Below, piece by piece: positions 31,746 to 42,060 of a stretch of DNA of 64,000 bases. Origin of the DNA: Pomphorhynchus laevis (lineage: Eukaryota; Acanthocephala; Palaeacanthocephala; Echinorhynchida; Pomphorhynchidae). The stretch spans positions 1 through 64,000 of the forward strand of contig WNNJ02000818.1 in assembly GCA_012934845.2 (NCBI GenBank), given 5' to 3'. The first letter of the stretch is position 1, and the number at the start of each line of letters is the position of its first letter. The translations under genes were made by a program, and so were the position numbers. The notes beneath the pieces were generated by a model that worked only from the letters and a program-made list of their open reading frames with translations, did no database searches and was not told where the DNA came from.

Positions 31746-32481
31746 TATGTTATTTATCTCAAACTTTTTTTTTGAGATAAATAGAAAACATAAATAACAA
31801 ACTTTTTTGGAAACGAATTTTTTCCATTAATAATTATGTAATAATACTCAAATCGCTTATCTGATTTATTAATTTTTTACATTTTTAAGTATTTTTTATT
31901 ATGCTAGCTGATGTTATTGATAACATTAGCTAGCAAACTATAAAATAAATCAGTATTTATGGATAACAACTAATTTATATTATATTTCATAATTTATATT
32001 AATTATTAAAAAATAATTAATATAAATTAGATAAAATCTTGTATGATAATTATTTATATTTTTTTATCTTTATTTTTAATAAATGTAGACTCAGTTATTG
32101 TATCTCATCAATTTAGAATTTGTGAAATTATTAAAATGCTGATCTTAAATTAAAGAATCTTAATTGAAGTTTTTTCGAATTTTAAATTAAATTAAAAATA
32201 ATTGATATTGATCCATTTTTTGAAATTTGGAATTTTGTATCCTGATGAATTCATTGATTCTTCTCCAAAATTCTAAATTCCAAATTAAATATTTAAACAT
32301 TTGAATTGAACCTTTTTCATTTTTATACCAAATTCTGAACAAATAGTAAACAATTTAACATATTTTAAACGTTTTAGCATACATCTTTACAAAAAAGTAC
32401 GCTAGTACGTGTAGAAATAAGGCTCTATATGTACGACGCACTTTAAGTGACGAAGGAACAATTCTAAAATAATTACATTCT
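31746..32481. other. AT-rich interval without recognisable genes
   Basis: Holds an inverted TTTATCTCAAA..TTTGAGATAAA pair near 31,755-31,785, a GCTAGCTGATGTTAT..ATAACATTAGCTAGC pair near 31,903-31,935, and a short TGTAGACTCAGTT match to the end of unit R near 32,085. No coding sequence is seen. Confidence 0.6.
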
Positions 32482-32565
32482 TGTACCGAGTAAATTCAAG
32501 CAGAGAAGAATAGGCTTTATTCTAATACATCTAGAATAACAAGTCATGAGGTAAGGATCATTACA
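32482..32565 (-). repeat. 3' LTR of gypsy fossil C
   Basis: 84 bp. A purine-rich run (GTGGGGAGAA on the minus strand) abuts its start, as expected of a polypurine tract. Confidence 0.85.
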
Positions 32566-32989
32566 TTCTCCCCACGACATAATCATTTAAGTACGCAGGA
32601 CTTCTTCGATTTCTTTGAGGTCGTAGTTCCCCATTTTCAGAACGATTGAAGTATCTCGTAGGGTAGTTGCTCTGGCACGTATTATCAGTATTTAAGAGAA
32701 ATGATTCATCCTGTCTGGATAGTTCGTTTTCCTCGTTGTGATTGACCGTCTCATCGATATACTTCGTTGCATCCAAGTTTTCAGGGTTGACAGTGATTTC
32801 ATCAGAACGCTTATCTGAACGTGAATGAGAATTGCTATTTACTGTTGAATGGTCATTTATTGATGCCTGATCACACATTTTATCGCCATCGTATAAATTC
32901 AAAGTTTCAAGGTCAAAGGGAATGTCTCCATCGGACGAGTTGATATTGAGGTTTTCGTCGACTCTGGGATACGGGGATAAATGTCGAGT

Positions 32990-32991
<2 letters not shown>

Positions 32992-33064
<73 letters not shown>

Positions 33065-33179
33065 AGTTTGCGCGTGTGCACATTTTTTTCGCTGTTGATA
33101 AAGGCAAAAAGCCGAAACGTTCAATAAATAACTTTGTTGTTTATTTTCTCAAAGACAAACTGCTGGAAATATTGGTGAG

Positions 33180-33254
<75 letters not shown>
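32992..33254. repeat. (TA)n microsatellite split by a PLE terminal scrap
   Basis: Pure TA runs at 32,992-33,061 and 33,183-33,254 flank 121 bp that contain a PLE-like motif (GTTGATAAAGGC, loop, GCCGAAACGTTC, AATAAATAA). The whole lies inside gypsy fossil C. Open frames of repeated Ile-Tyr across it are artefacts. Confidence 0.85.
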
Positions 33255-33257
<3 letters not shown>

Positions 33258-36200
33258 CCTCCCGTTTTGTAACTTCACGAGAGCAAAATTGGGATTGGCG
33301 TACACAATTTCAGCTTTTTCCACAGGGTTCTCGTATTTGTTCGTTTTATTAAAGCGTCTTATTAAGACTGGGCCAGGGTTTGATAACCAAGACGGAAGAT
33401 CATGACCATTTATAGAGCGTCGGCTGAATGTAAAGAGTCGTTCATGTGGTGTGTGGTTCGTGGCAGTACACAGAAGTGATCGAATAGCGTTGAGACATTG
33501 TGGTAATACACTTTGCCACTCATCTGTTTTCTTTCCGAGGTCATGTAAACGCAATGATATTGCCTTCCATAGTACACCATTAAGGCGCTCGACTTGACCA
33601 TTGTCAGCAGGGTTGTATGAACTTGAATGAGTAATCGCCACCCCGTGATGAGAGAGGAATGACTGGATTTCCTTAGAGGTAAAAGCCGTACCTTGATCAG
33701 AATGGATTGAAGCAGGTGAACCGAAAATTGAAAAGATATGGGTTAAACAGTCTATGACAGTGTGTGTAGTCATATCAGAACACGGAAAGGCAAAGGGGAA
33801 TCTGCTATACTCGTCAATGACGGTTAACAAATACCTTTTATTGTTCTTTGTAGGAATTGGGCCCTTAAAATCCATAGACAAGCGTTCAAATGACATACTT
33901 GATTTTATGAGTTTAGCCTCAGGTGGACGAAAAAATCTTGGTTTCAATATAGCGCAGCTTTTGCACTCGCTTGAAATATTCCTAACATCCGAGAGGGAAA
34001 ATGGGAGGTTCCGTTTTTGCACGAAATGCCAAAGGCGAGTAATTCCCGGGTGGCATAATTGACTATGGACTTTACGAAGATGCTGAAGATCATGATTGGT
34101 GAATGAGACAGAGTTGCAGAACGCGTCGCGAGAAAGAGCGTCAGCGGCATGATTGAGCTTCCCAGCTCGGTACTGGATATCAAATTTAAATTGGGACAAC
34201 TCCAAACGCCATCTTAATATCTTGTCGTTCTTTATTTTGTTGTTATGAGCACTGAACATGTATGAAACAGAACGCTGATCCGTAATAATCTTGAATGGTT
34301 GGATGTACAAATAGTGTCTCCAGTATCTTAACGCTTCAACAATAGCCAGCGCTTCCTTTTCAATGGCGGTGAATCGTTTCGCGTTTTTGTCGAGGGATCT
34401 TGAAAAGAAGGCGACAGGCTTACTATTTTAAGATAAACAAGCTCCAATCGATCGTTCACTTGCTTCTGTCTCTATCGTGATTGGCAATTCAAAGTCGATG
34501 GTTGACAAAGTGGCTTCAGCTATACGTTCCTTCAAAGTATGGAAAGCTTTCAGTGCAGAATAAGATAATGGGAAAGACTGAGAATCTATTAGAGGATGAA
34601 TCAACTTTGAGAAATCTTTAATCCAGGAACTGTAGTAGGCGAACAAACCAACAATACGCTTTAAGGATGCTGCGTTCTTGGGTTCCTCAAGGGAAGTAAC
34701 TGAAATCACTCGATTGGGGTCAGGGGACATTTTTCCTTTAGAAATTTGGTAACCAAGTATTCGTATACACGAAGACGCGAACACACACTTTGAATTGTTC
34801 AAGGTTATATTGTATTTTGTGGCTACGTTTAGAAAACGCTTCAGGTTACTGTCATGTTGCTCTTTACTTCTTCCGCCGATCACGACATCATCCAGATAAG
34901 CGTAGGTGTCTGTCAACTTCTCTCTATTAATTATCCCATTGATAACTCGTTGAAAAGCAGGAACGGCGTTTGTGAGACCGAATGGTCTCGCCTTTCGCCT
35001 CGATAGCAGTACAATGACGCTTGTCACTGCGCAGCAAAATCTGATGGTAAGCTGATTTAAGATCGAGACAACTGTAAAAGGAATATGGAGCTAATTTGTT
35101 GATAAAATCATCAATTCGTGGAAGTGGGAAGGCGTCGAGCTGAGTAAATTTATTGACAGTTTCCGAATAGTCAACAACCATCCGTCTCTTTTGGTTCTGA
35201 TTGACAATGAGTACTTGAGCGCGCCAGGGCGATTGACTTGGTTCGATAATTTCGTCGGATAATAGTTGTTTGATTTGGCTGTCAATAAACTTTTCATCGT
35301 ACGGATTTCTTCTACGAGATTTTGTTGCGATAGGATGGATGGATTCGTCCAGAAATTTGAATAGCTGAGGAGATTCAACTGTCAAAGCTTCTGCAGCTCC
35401 AATTGTAAAACAAGGCTCGGAACCGTTGAATTTCATAAGTAACGAAGTGTGTCTTGAAAGGAATGATCGGCCAAGTATAACATCCGAACATAAAGACGAC
35501 AAAATATGGAATTTTATATTCTTGTAAGGTCTGCCATCAGCTGATATATCCGCTACCACGAATTGTCGTAATTTAGTCGAGAATGCGGTGTTAGCCATAG
35601 ACACACGTATAGTTGAGGGGTTCGATGTCAGTTTGCACAAAGTGGAAATATCAGGTCTTATCAAATTGAGTGCACTACCTGTATCAATCAACGCATTTAA
35701 CGAAACCCCTTTTATACAAATTTGAATTGTTGGTAGCGTCGCGGCAGAATCTTGAAAGAAAGAAGTGCTACCTAGCACGGAATGGACACCTGTTGAAATT
35801 TGTCGTTTGGATTTACACACCCGTGCGAAATAACCAGACTTCCCGCAAGTACGACAAGTGATATTCTTAGCAGGACATCGATCTCGTTTGTGAATTGTAT
35901 CTCCACAAAAGTAGCATTTGCGACGTTCTACCGAGTTACATTGTATTTGACAAGGAAGTTCTTCTTGTATATTTTCATGTAGTTCATTTATGGTCATCGA
36001 TTCACAACCCATATTTAAGTTTGATAGTTCTGTGAAATGGCTTGCTTGAGTATGCGCGTCTTCCAAAGTTCGTGCAAGCTCGTACGCCTTGGCTTTATTG
36101 TGTACCGCAGCTTCAAGCAGGCGTTGCCGAATTATCGGTGAGTTGATTCCTGCGACAAACGTGTCGCGTAAAAATAAATCTCGATGATTTTGAGCTGTTA

Positions 36201-36584
36201 CAGCCTCGAATGGACATTCACGACCCAGAGATTCGATATGCCTTATGAATTGATCGATTGTTTGGTTGGACGATTGGCGCTGATTACGCAATTGATGTCG
36301 CAGAAACAAATCCGTTTTCGATTTGACGTACGTAGTAGATAACGTCGATAACGCGTCTTCGTAAGTTTCCGTTTCTCGAAAAAGGTCGTAAACCTCCGCT
36401 GAAACCAGGTTCGTTAAAATGTGAAATTTGTCACTATCGGACGGTAACTATAAGGACGAAATGAATGTCTTGAAACGTATGAACTAATATCTCCAGGTGC
36501 GCTCGGCATTCGTGTCATCAGGATGCAATTCCAAGATGTTTGGCTTCAAGATCTTGTCCATGGTAACAGTATATTAGAATAAAT

Positions 36585-36668
36585 TGTACCGAGTAAATTC
36601 AAGCAGAGAAGAATAGGCTTTATTCTAATACATCTAGAATAATAAGTCAAAAGGTAAGTATCATTAAA
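36585..36668 (-). repeat. 5' LTR of gypsy fossil C
   Basis: 84 bp. The minus strand just inside it carries an A/T-rich segment complementary to part of the LTR, as in fossil A. Confidence 0.85.
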
Positions 36669-36713
36669 AATTGTAGCTGCAAATTTTATTTAAAAATTGT
36701 AGCTGCAAATTTG
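36664..36713 (+). repeat. Short direct repeat next to fossil C
   Basis: Two copies of AAAAATTGTAGCTGCAAATTT separated by a few bases, the first touching the LTR edge. Function unknown. Confidence 0.8.
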
Positions 36714-36847
36714 CAAAAAGAGCAAATATAAGTAGGCAAATTTAAGCTAAACAAACATAGCATACAATTTGGGTTTACTTTTTTTATTACAAAGAGATTT
36801 GAAAAATGTGTTTTAATTGTTAACTTTCATACTGATTCGATTGTTGG

Positions 36848-36955
36848 GCATCGTCCGTGGACGATGCCACACACAGACAATCGTCCGTAGACATCGTCCT
36901 TAGATATCATCCGTAGACAATATTCTTGTGTTAGTCATCGTCCGTGGGTTCCTCG
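36848..36955 (+). repeat. Degenerate minisatellite, ATCGTCCGTGGAC-type units
   Basis: About six imperfect copies of (A/C)ATCGTCCGT(A/G)GAC, the first arranged as a small palindrome (CATCGTCCGTGGACGATG). It is unlike anything else in the window. Confidence 0.8.
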
Positions 36956-37018
36956 GGTTGACCGGAAAGTTGTCCTTGTTTGCTGCTATCGTATTCGTGG
37001 TCATGACAACCTGGGTCA

Positions 37019-37320
37019 TCAACGTTTGATAAGGCCGGAGATAAGGTAGTTACGTCCGCTGACATTAATACCGGCATGGGTAGTGTACATTCGCCCTCGT
37101 CGGCGCAAGATGGCGTTGACCTGATCCGGCAATCTATGATGCTTGCGTTTCATCGAATTGTGTGGAAAGTGTGGATTCCCGTGTCGCATGTTCTGACGTT
37201 TCAGGGTGTGTATAATCCTGTACAACCTTTTGCGATCCATCATTATGTCTTCAGAATACATTTCCTTCAGAATCATCATTTCATTGCGTCCATACAAGTT
37301 TAATGTACTTGGGTTAACAA
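37019..37320 (-). CDS. Unrecognised basic ORF segment
   Basis: A minus-strand open segment of about 100 residues rich in Arg, His, Lys and Met (RKRLYRIIHTLKRQNMRHG, then HHRLPDQVNAILRRRGRMY) ending at a stop. Upstream its frame runs into an antisense PLE fragment, so the true start is unclear. The G+C level is higher than in the flanks, hinting at old coding sequence: a host exon or a gag-like tail. I recognise no family. Confidence 0.3.
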
Positions 37321-37905
37321 ATTGTAAGTTTAAATAATGAAATTTTAAAAATTGCAACAATATGTAATGATATTGGCTTTCTTCAAAATCATTTAAATAA
37401 TTTAATAGATACATATTTTAAACTAGGTTACTATAAAAATAACATCAAACAGAAAATAGTAAAATATATAAATCAACACAATAATATAAAGAATAAATTT
37501 AAACTCTTAAGTGGCAAATTTTTATGGATGGATAATAAATAATATACTTTGCATTAGAATAAGATACTAGATAGTTATTTCAGAGGAAATACATCATTAG
37601 CATGTATTTGGCCCCGCTGCTATGTTGGGTAGAGGAGTTAGGGGCCGAAACCTGATAGCATAGCAGTTCCTCCTGATGACCTCTAATTCTTATTCTGATA
37701 CAACGTCTGTTATTTATTAGTCAATTCATAAAAATGACGTTTATTTTAAATTTCATTTTTTTTTTTTAACTTGATTTAAATTATAGAAAATCTAAAAACA
37801 ATTATTAATTTTATTATTTAATTATTAAATTTTGATTTAGCATTATTATGTTTTGTTTATTTTATAATTATATAACAATACGTAGACTCAGTTAGCTGAT
37901 TTAAT
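37320..37905 (+). mobile_element. PLE thumb fragment plus unit R, copy 2
   Basis: Repeats the 3' half of the fragment at 27.8-28.1 kb (EILKIATICNDIGFL.., KFLWMDNK) followed by a full unit R (37,565-37,905), which ends with GTAGACTCAGTTAGCTGATT. The same order at two places shows that thumb and unit R belong to one element. Confidence 0.75.
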
Positions 37906-38191
37906 ATCTATCCTATGATAATAGCAACAGCTAGAAAATATAAAAATAAATTAGTGCTTGTTGATCTTACTCCAAAATTCTAATATTAAGCTTATTTATA
38001 AGATCAGATAACTGAGTCGACGTATTTTATACAAGATTTTATATAGTTCATATTTATTTAAAGTTAAAATTGAAAATTGAAATTTAAAATCTTCATTCCA
38101 CGTGAAGAAATTCACGCGGAATGGTCTCACTCTCGATGAAATTTAAAATAAAAGTCAATTTTTGTGAATTGAATAATTACAGAATATGTTT
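37906..38191. other. AT-rich interval
   Basis: No coding sequence. It carries a TAACTGAGTCGACGTATTT variant of the unit R end and a short inverted pair (TTCCACGTGAA..TTCACGCGGAA). Confidence 0.5.
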
Positions 38192-38422
38192 CAAGAAGGC
38201 GAGGAAACGAATATTTATTTGATTAGAAAAATCCAATATTTCGACGGCACTACGGCACGTCATCTTCAGGGTTGTAATTAGCTAGAACACTTATAAATTT
38301 TCTAAAAAAAAGAAAATTTATAAGTGTTCTAGCTAATTACAACCCTGAAGATGACGTGCCGTAGTGCCGTCGAAATATTGGATTTTTCTAATCAAATAAA
38401 TATTCGTTTCCTCGCCTTCTTG
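38192..38422. repeat. 231-bp perfect palindrome built from PLE terminal motifs
   Basis: Two 112-nt arms that are exact reverse complements by direct reading, around an A7 spacer (38,304-38,310). Each arm contains the CCTGAAGATGACG..CGTCGAAATATTGG motif and ends CGTTTCCTCGCCTTCTTG. It is a fold-back of a PLE end joined 5' to 5'. Confidence 0.95.
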
Positions 38423-38469
38423 TAATAATTCAGATTGGAAAGGAATTTTCTCCAACAGAATATGTATCA

Positions 38470-38620
38470 GAGATCATTAGAGATCATCAAAGCATTAGAG
38501 ATCATCAAAAGAAACTTCTATGCTACCAGGTTTCGAACCTGTTGCTCGATGCAACGAACTAACGATGGCCAAATACATGCTAATGACGTATTTCCTCTGA
38601 TAAAATTAAAGGATTTTCCC
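38470..38620 (-). repeat. Degenerate unit R copy
   Basis: Inverted and diverged: CTATGCTACCAGGTTTCGA.. and GGCCAAATACATGCTAATGA.. correspond to the GGCCGAAAC and TATTTGGCC parts of unit R. The following 38,620-38,960 stretch is AT-rich with nothing recognised. Confidence 0.65.
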
Positions 38621-38959
38621 AGATGAAATAAGAGCATTTAGTTACTTATCTTTATTTTTAATTTATATATAAGATCAGGTCACTGAGTATACGTATAATA
38701 GATTATTTATAAATGAAAAATAATAATAAATAAAAATAATATAAAGATATTATTAATATTATTGAGAGAAGATAGTTATTAGTCAAAACAAAAATCAAAA
38801 TACGATGTTATTAACATCTCCTAGTGAGCAACAATCGTTAAATTCAGCTAATTTCGCAATCGATGTGTCAATGACTTAAATAACTCATTGCTAAAGCAAG
38901 TCTCTTGAGATGATAGACATAGCGTTCTGCGTTATCCGTATTTGAGCTTGGACCTCCTC

Positions 38960-39242
38960 AGATGTTACAATGGGTAAATGTCGCGTGAATCGGGGAGCTC
39001 GCAAACACATGGAGACTGGCCTAGCAAGGGAGATGCTTATTTTCGTTCGCAACCAGGCGACAGAATCCGCGTATTGGGTTTCCTTTTTTCGATTAGCTTC
39101 CGCGTAATCGTCTTGATCATGGCATCTGCTGATGGTCCGATCCCAACAGTCGCGGCTACAAGTTACGGACAGAATGTACTGTGGTCCACCTCCTTTATTC
39201 GCTCTTCGTATTTGTTGCGTTTTCGTTTATCGTGATACTCGA
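38960..39242 (-). mobile_element. RLE-type LINE relic, 3' coding end
   Basis: The minus strand reads FEYHDKRKRNKYEERIKEV, VGIGPSADAMIKTITRKLI and SLARPVSMCLRAPR across frame changes, matching the last roughly 90 residues of RLE-1 to RLE-4. It continues the relic at 39,745-41,735 and was separated from it by a CR1-like insertion. Confidence 0.8.
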
Positions 39243-39742
39243 AGCAAGATTATTATTATTATAACATACAAGACAAAGCCTATATGGCTGTTCAGTCTGC
39301 TCACGAAAAAATAAAATAAAAATTAAACAAAATGTAGAATTGATAGAGTTAAGAAAATCAGGGATACGATAGCTTCTCCATATTATCGATCTGTTCCAGA
39401 CATATGCGCAATCGCTTCTTAAATAAAGTCAGCGTTGTGGAGGCAACAACGTATTCAGGAAGACTATTCCACACGTTAACTACACGTCTTGACAATCTTG
39501 TGACAGGCGATAGTTTCCCAGTATGCTGTTTAAAAATTGTCATCGAATGATGTCGCCTGGATCTATTATTACGACACACCATAATATTTCGAGGATATCC
39601 ATCAAATTTGTGCAATAATTTCCACGTTGCAACCAAGTCGATAAACATTAACCTCACCTTCATGTCAAATATGCCAATCACTTTAAGTCTCTCACGATAA
39701 GGTAAATATTTACAGTCTGGATATAAACGGGTAATACGGATT
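39243..39742 (-). mobile_element. CR1-like LINE 3' end inserted in an RLE relic
   Basis: 5'-truncated copy reading YLPYRERLKVIGIFDMKVRL, FIDLVATWKLLHKF, VNVWNSLPEYVVAST and FKKRLRICLEQI on the minus strand, with an intact C-terminus. The 3' UTR carries an AGCC/GGCT hairpin (39,277-39,289) and a TTATAATAATAATAAT tail, as in the CR1-like LINE at 31.5 kb. It interrupts the RLE relic precisely. Confidence 0.85.
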
Positions 39743-39744
39743 TT

Positions 39745-41735
39745 GACTGGTATGAAGAATCATTGTTGTTAAAAGTACAAACGTCAAAAAATGTTCACTC
39801 CATCCTGCCGCCAAACAGGTCGCAACATACGATATCCGGGCATGTCACTGGTTTTCTTGTAGTTGTGACCCGTTGGAAAGAAATTGATTTGGGTACCGAT
39901 TCCAGTCCCACTCTATTGCAAGTCCCAATCTATTGCATGCAATTGTCAATGTGTCAGCCACTATGCCGCGAATCTCGTTGTGTCGGGTAATAGGCAGGGC
40001 ACCCCTTTTACAGGATAGAGCAGGTTTCATGTTCTGATTGTCGCCACAAATACAGTTTTTTCGCCATACCTGTGAGAGTCCAGTTGTAGCGATCAGCTAG
40101 AGCATCTCGAAACTCTCTCGACGTAAGATGAAGTCCCTGTTGTTTTAGTGGTCATACTGTAAGCCAGCTGGATGCACCCTTTAAATCAGCAAACTGAAGT
40201 TGTCTATACGTGGCTTCTGTACCAAACTCGTTTATTTCATTTAGTTTATCGGTGTGGCGCTTGTCGTTCATGTCCTTAATGGTGTTGGCTGTCATCATCT
40301 GCTGAGTATGTCTTTGGACTGAATCCGTAGTATTATCATATGCTTTGCACAGCATTTTAGATGCCATATATTGATGTTCTGCTTCTTTTACCGGATCCAT
40401 CATCCAAAGATCGCCCATACGTGGTGGGAAAATGTATATTGATTTGATGATCGATGAAGTGGGTGATCAAATGTTTTAGACGCAAATACATCGAAGATAT
40501 CATCACCTAGCGGTTTAAACCATTCAGGAGAGCACGCCGTTGTACGTAAACGGTGAACCCATTTATACTGGAAGGCATGAACATAGGCCGCATAAGCGGA
40601 GTGAGTATCAACGTCCGAGATAGTACTCATCTTTGATACGATATTCTGCCATCGACCAGTAGCGCAGGTCACTTGCTCTTCAACGTAGTCAGTGGAACCC
40701 ATGGGTGCTCCAAGTAGTATCACACCGCGTTTGGACATCGAGACATTCGTTTTTGCGAACAGTTCATGTGGGACTTTGGTACATGAATGATAATAAAGAC
40801 TACTCTTTGTATCATTGACAAAGTACCCGTATTGAGGACCAGTGGTTTGCAAGATATCTGATATAAGTCTCAAATCTTTTAACGGTTCGACAAAAGTTGA
40901 GTCATCTGCATATCATCGCTGCGTGATGCTCGGAATCCTTGTTTGTATTCTATTGATTAGTGGCAACGATCCCGCTGCAAATGCGGCCATTGCAAGCGTG
41001 TCCCCTTGGGTAAAACCCTCTTTCGATAATATCTCACCGCCATCTTCAACCATGATCGCGTGGCATCCATACATGTTATTAAGCATTCGACCCATCGAAG
41101 GACATACCATCCAAATATTTGCTATCGTTAATTTTCGGCTGATCCTGTTAAACGCGTTCTTTGTATCAATGGAGAGAATTCCCATTTCAGAATTTGAGTG
41201 GAATTGATCTGATAACGGGTGGATCGCGTATTCTATTCCACCACGTTGTGCAGCATACAATTGTTCACGGCCTGCTACATCTTAAAAGTCAGACTTGACT
41301 ACGTTCCCAAATGTTTTACATATGATTCTTCTTAGTGCCTCTCCTATCCCTATAGGCTTGACGCCTTGATTTTTGTTCAATGTGATGAGGCGTGATGCGA
41401 CCAAAACTTCCAACACAAAATCAATTCTATCCGTCGAAATCCGAAATGCCAATCACGAGATTATTTCCGCCAAATTTCGTGAATGTGCCTTGAATGTCGT
41501 TAACATTCGCTTGAACTCATAGGATGTGACCCCTTATGGTCTAGCACCTCCTCGAGCCTTCAAGGCAGCATCAATTACACGATCCGCATCTATCACGGTA
41601 AAGACAACATCATGATGAACAACACAATTTGACAGTGGCCTTTTCAGCAATGCTTCCTGGTCAGCGTTCATGCCTTCCGGATGCATTTCACTTAATATCT
41701 CACGTACACTACGTCCGTTGAAATCATCGCAATAA
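39745..41735 (-). mobile_element. RLE-type LINE relic, RT and nuclease region
   Basis: The minus strand reads FNGRSVREILSEMHPEGMN, VIDADRVIDAALKARGGA, IEYAIHPLSDQFHSNSEMG, SIDTKNAFNRISRKLT, FTQGDTLAMAAFAAGSLPL, VILLGAPMGSTDYVEEQV, FQYKWVHRLRTTA and LKGASSWLTV, then a damaged knuckle and RTFFDVCTFN. About six breaks (stops and frame changes) are spread through it. The CXC-like N-terminus is missing. The subfamily is near RLE-3 by eye. Confidence 0.85.
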
Positions 41736-41749
41736 TATTAATATTATAA

Positions 41750-42060
41750 ATAATTATTACTTGAATTGAGCAAGCGGCATTCCACCCGTTGGAGGAATAG
41801 GTCCTGTAGCAAACAGCGTGATTAAGCGGATTGCCACTATATTGGCATTAAAAGACGTAGATAGGTATGATGATTGTATAAGAAGAATAAAAACAAGCAT
41901 TTCGATATCTATTGCAAAATCAGTGTCGATGACGTTAAGGAGAAGAAATTACAAAAGTTTCAATCACAACTGAGTAAAAGGATGTAACGAAGATATAGGG
42001 ACAAAAATATTATATTCTGGCATTTATTAGACCCATTTGAGGATAACTACTAATTTGCAA
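41750..42060 (+). mobile_element. RLE-type LINE 3' end fragment
   Basis: The plus strand reads GGIGPVANSVIKRIATILAL, YDDCIRRIKTSISISIAKSV, then a stop and a 3' UTR with CCCATTTGAGG, as in RLE-2. It lies just upstream of RLE-5 in the same orientation, repeating the head-to-tail pattern of RLE-1 to RLE-4. Confidence 0.8.

Larger units (their letters stand above)
32482..36668 (-). mobile_element. Ty3/gypsy-type LTR retrotransposon fossil C, near full length
   Basis: Minus-strand fossil of 4.2 kb with both LTRs (36,585-36,668 at the 5' side, 32,482-32,565 at the 3' side). Parts in order: gag-like region, CCHC knuckles, aspartic protease (LIDTGSALN), RT with YLDD box, RNase H, integrase with zinc-binding HH-CC and D,D,E core regions, and a pol tail. 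The body is almost identical to fossil A. The LTRs differ from each other at about five of 84 sites. It is broken, with a few reading-frame breaks plus a PLE scrap and TA microsatellite inserted in its 3' half. Relatively young. No clear target duplication was found. Confidence 0.92.

Noticed and set aside
32899-33250. Open frames of repeated Ile-Tyr on both strands
   Set aside because: They are translations of pure TA dinucleotide runs and carry no coding signal.
38192-38422. Terminal inverted repeats of a DNA transposon or MITE
   Set aside because: The arms are PLE ends (CTGAAGA..GAAA motif) meeting almost without spacer, there is no transposase and no target duplication was seen.
39254-39270. 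ATAACATACAA in the CR1-like tail as another RLE junction motif
   Set aside because: It is part of the CR1-like 3' UTR read on the other strand and no RLE element starts there; treated as coincidence.
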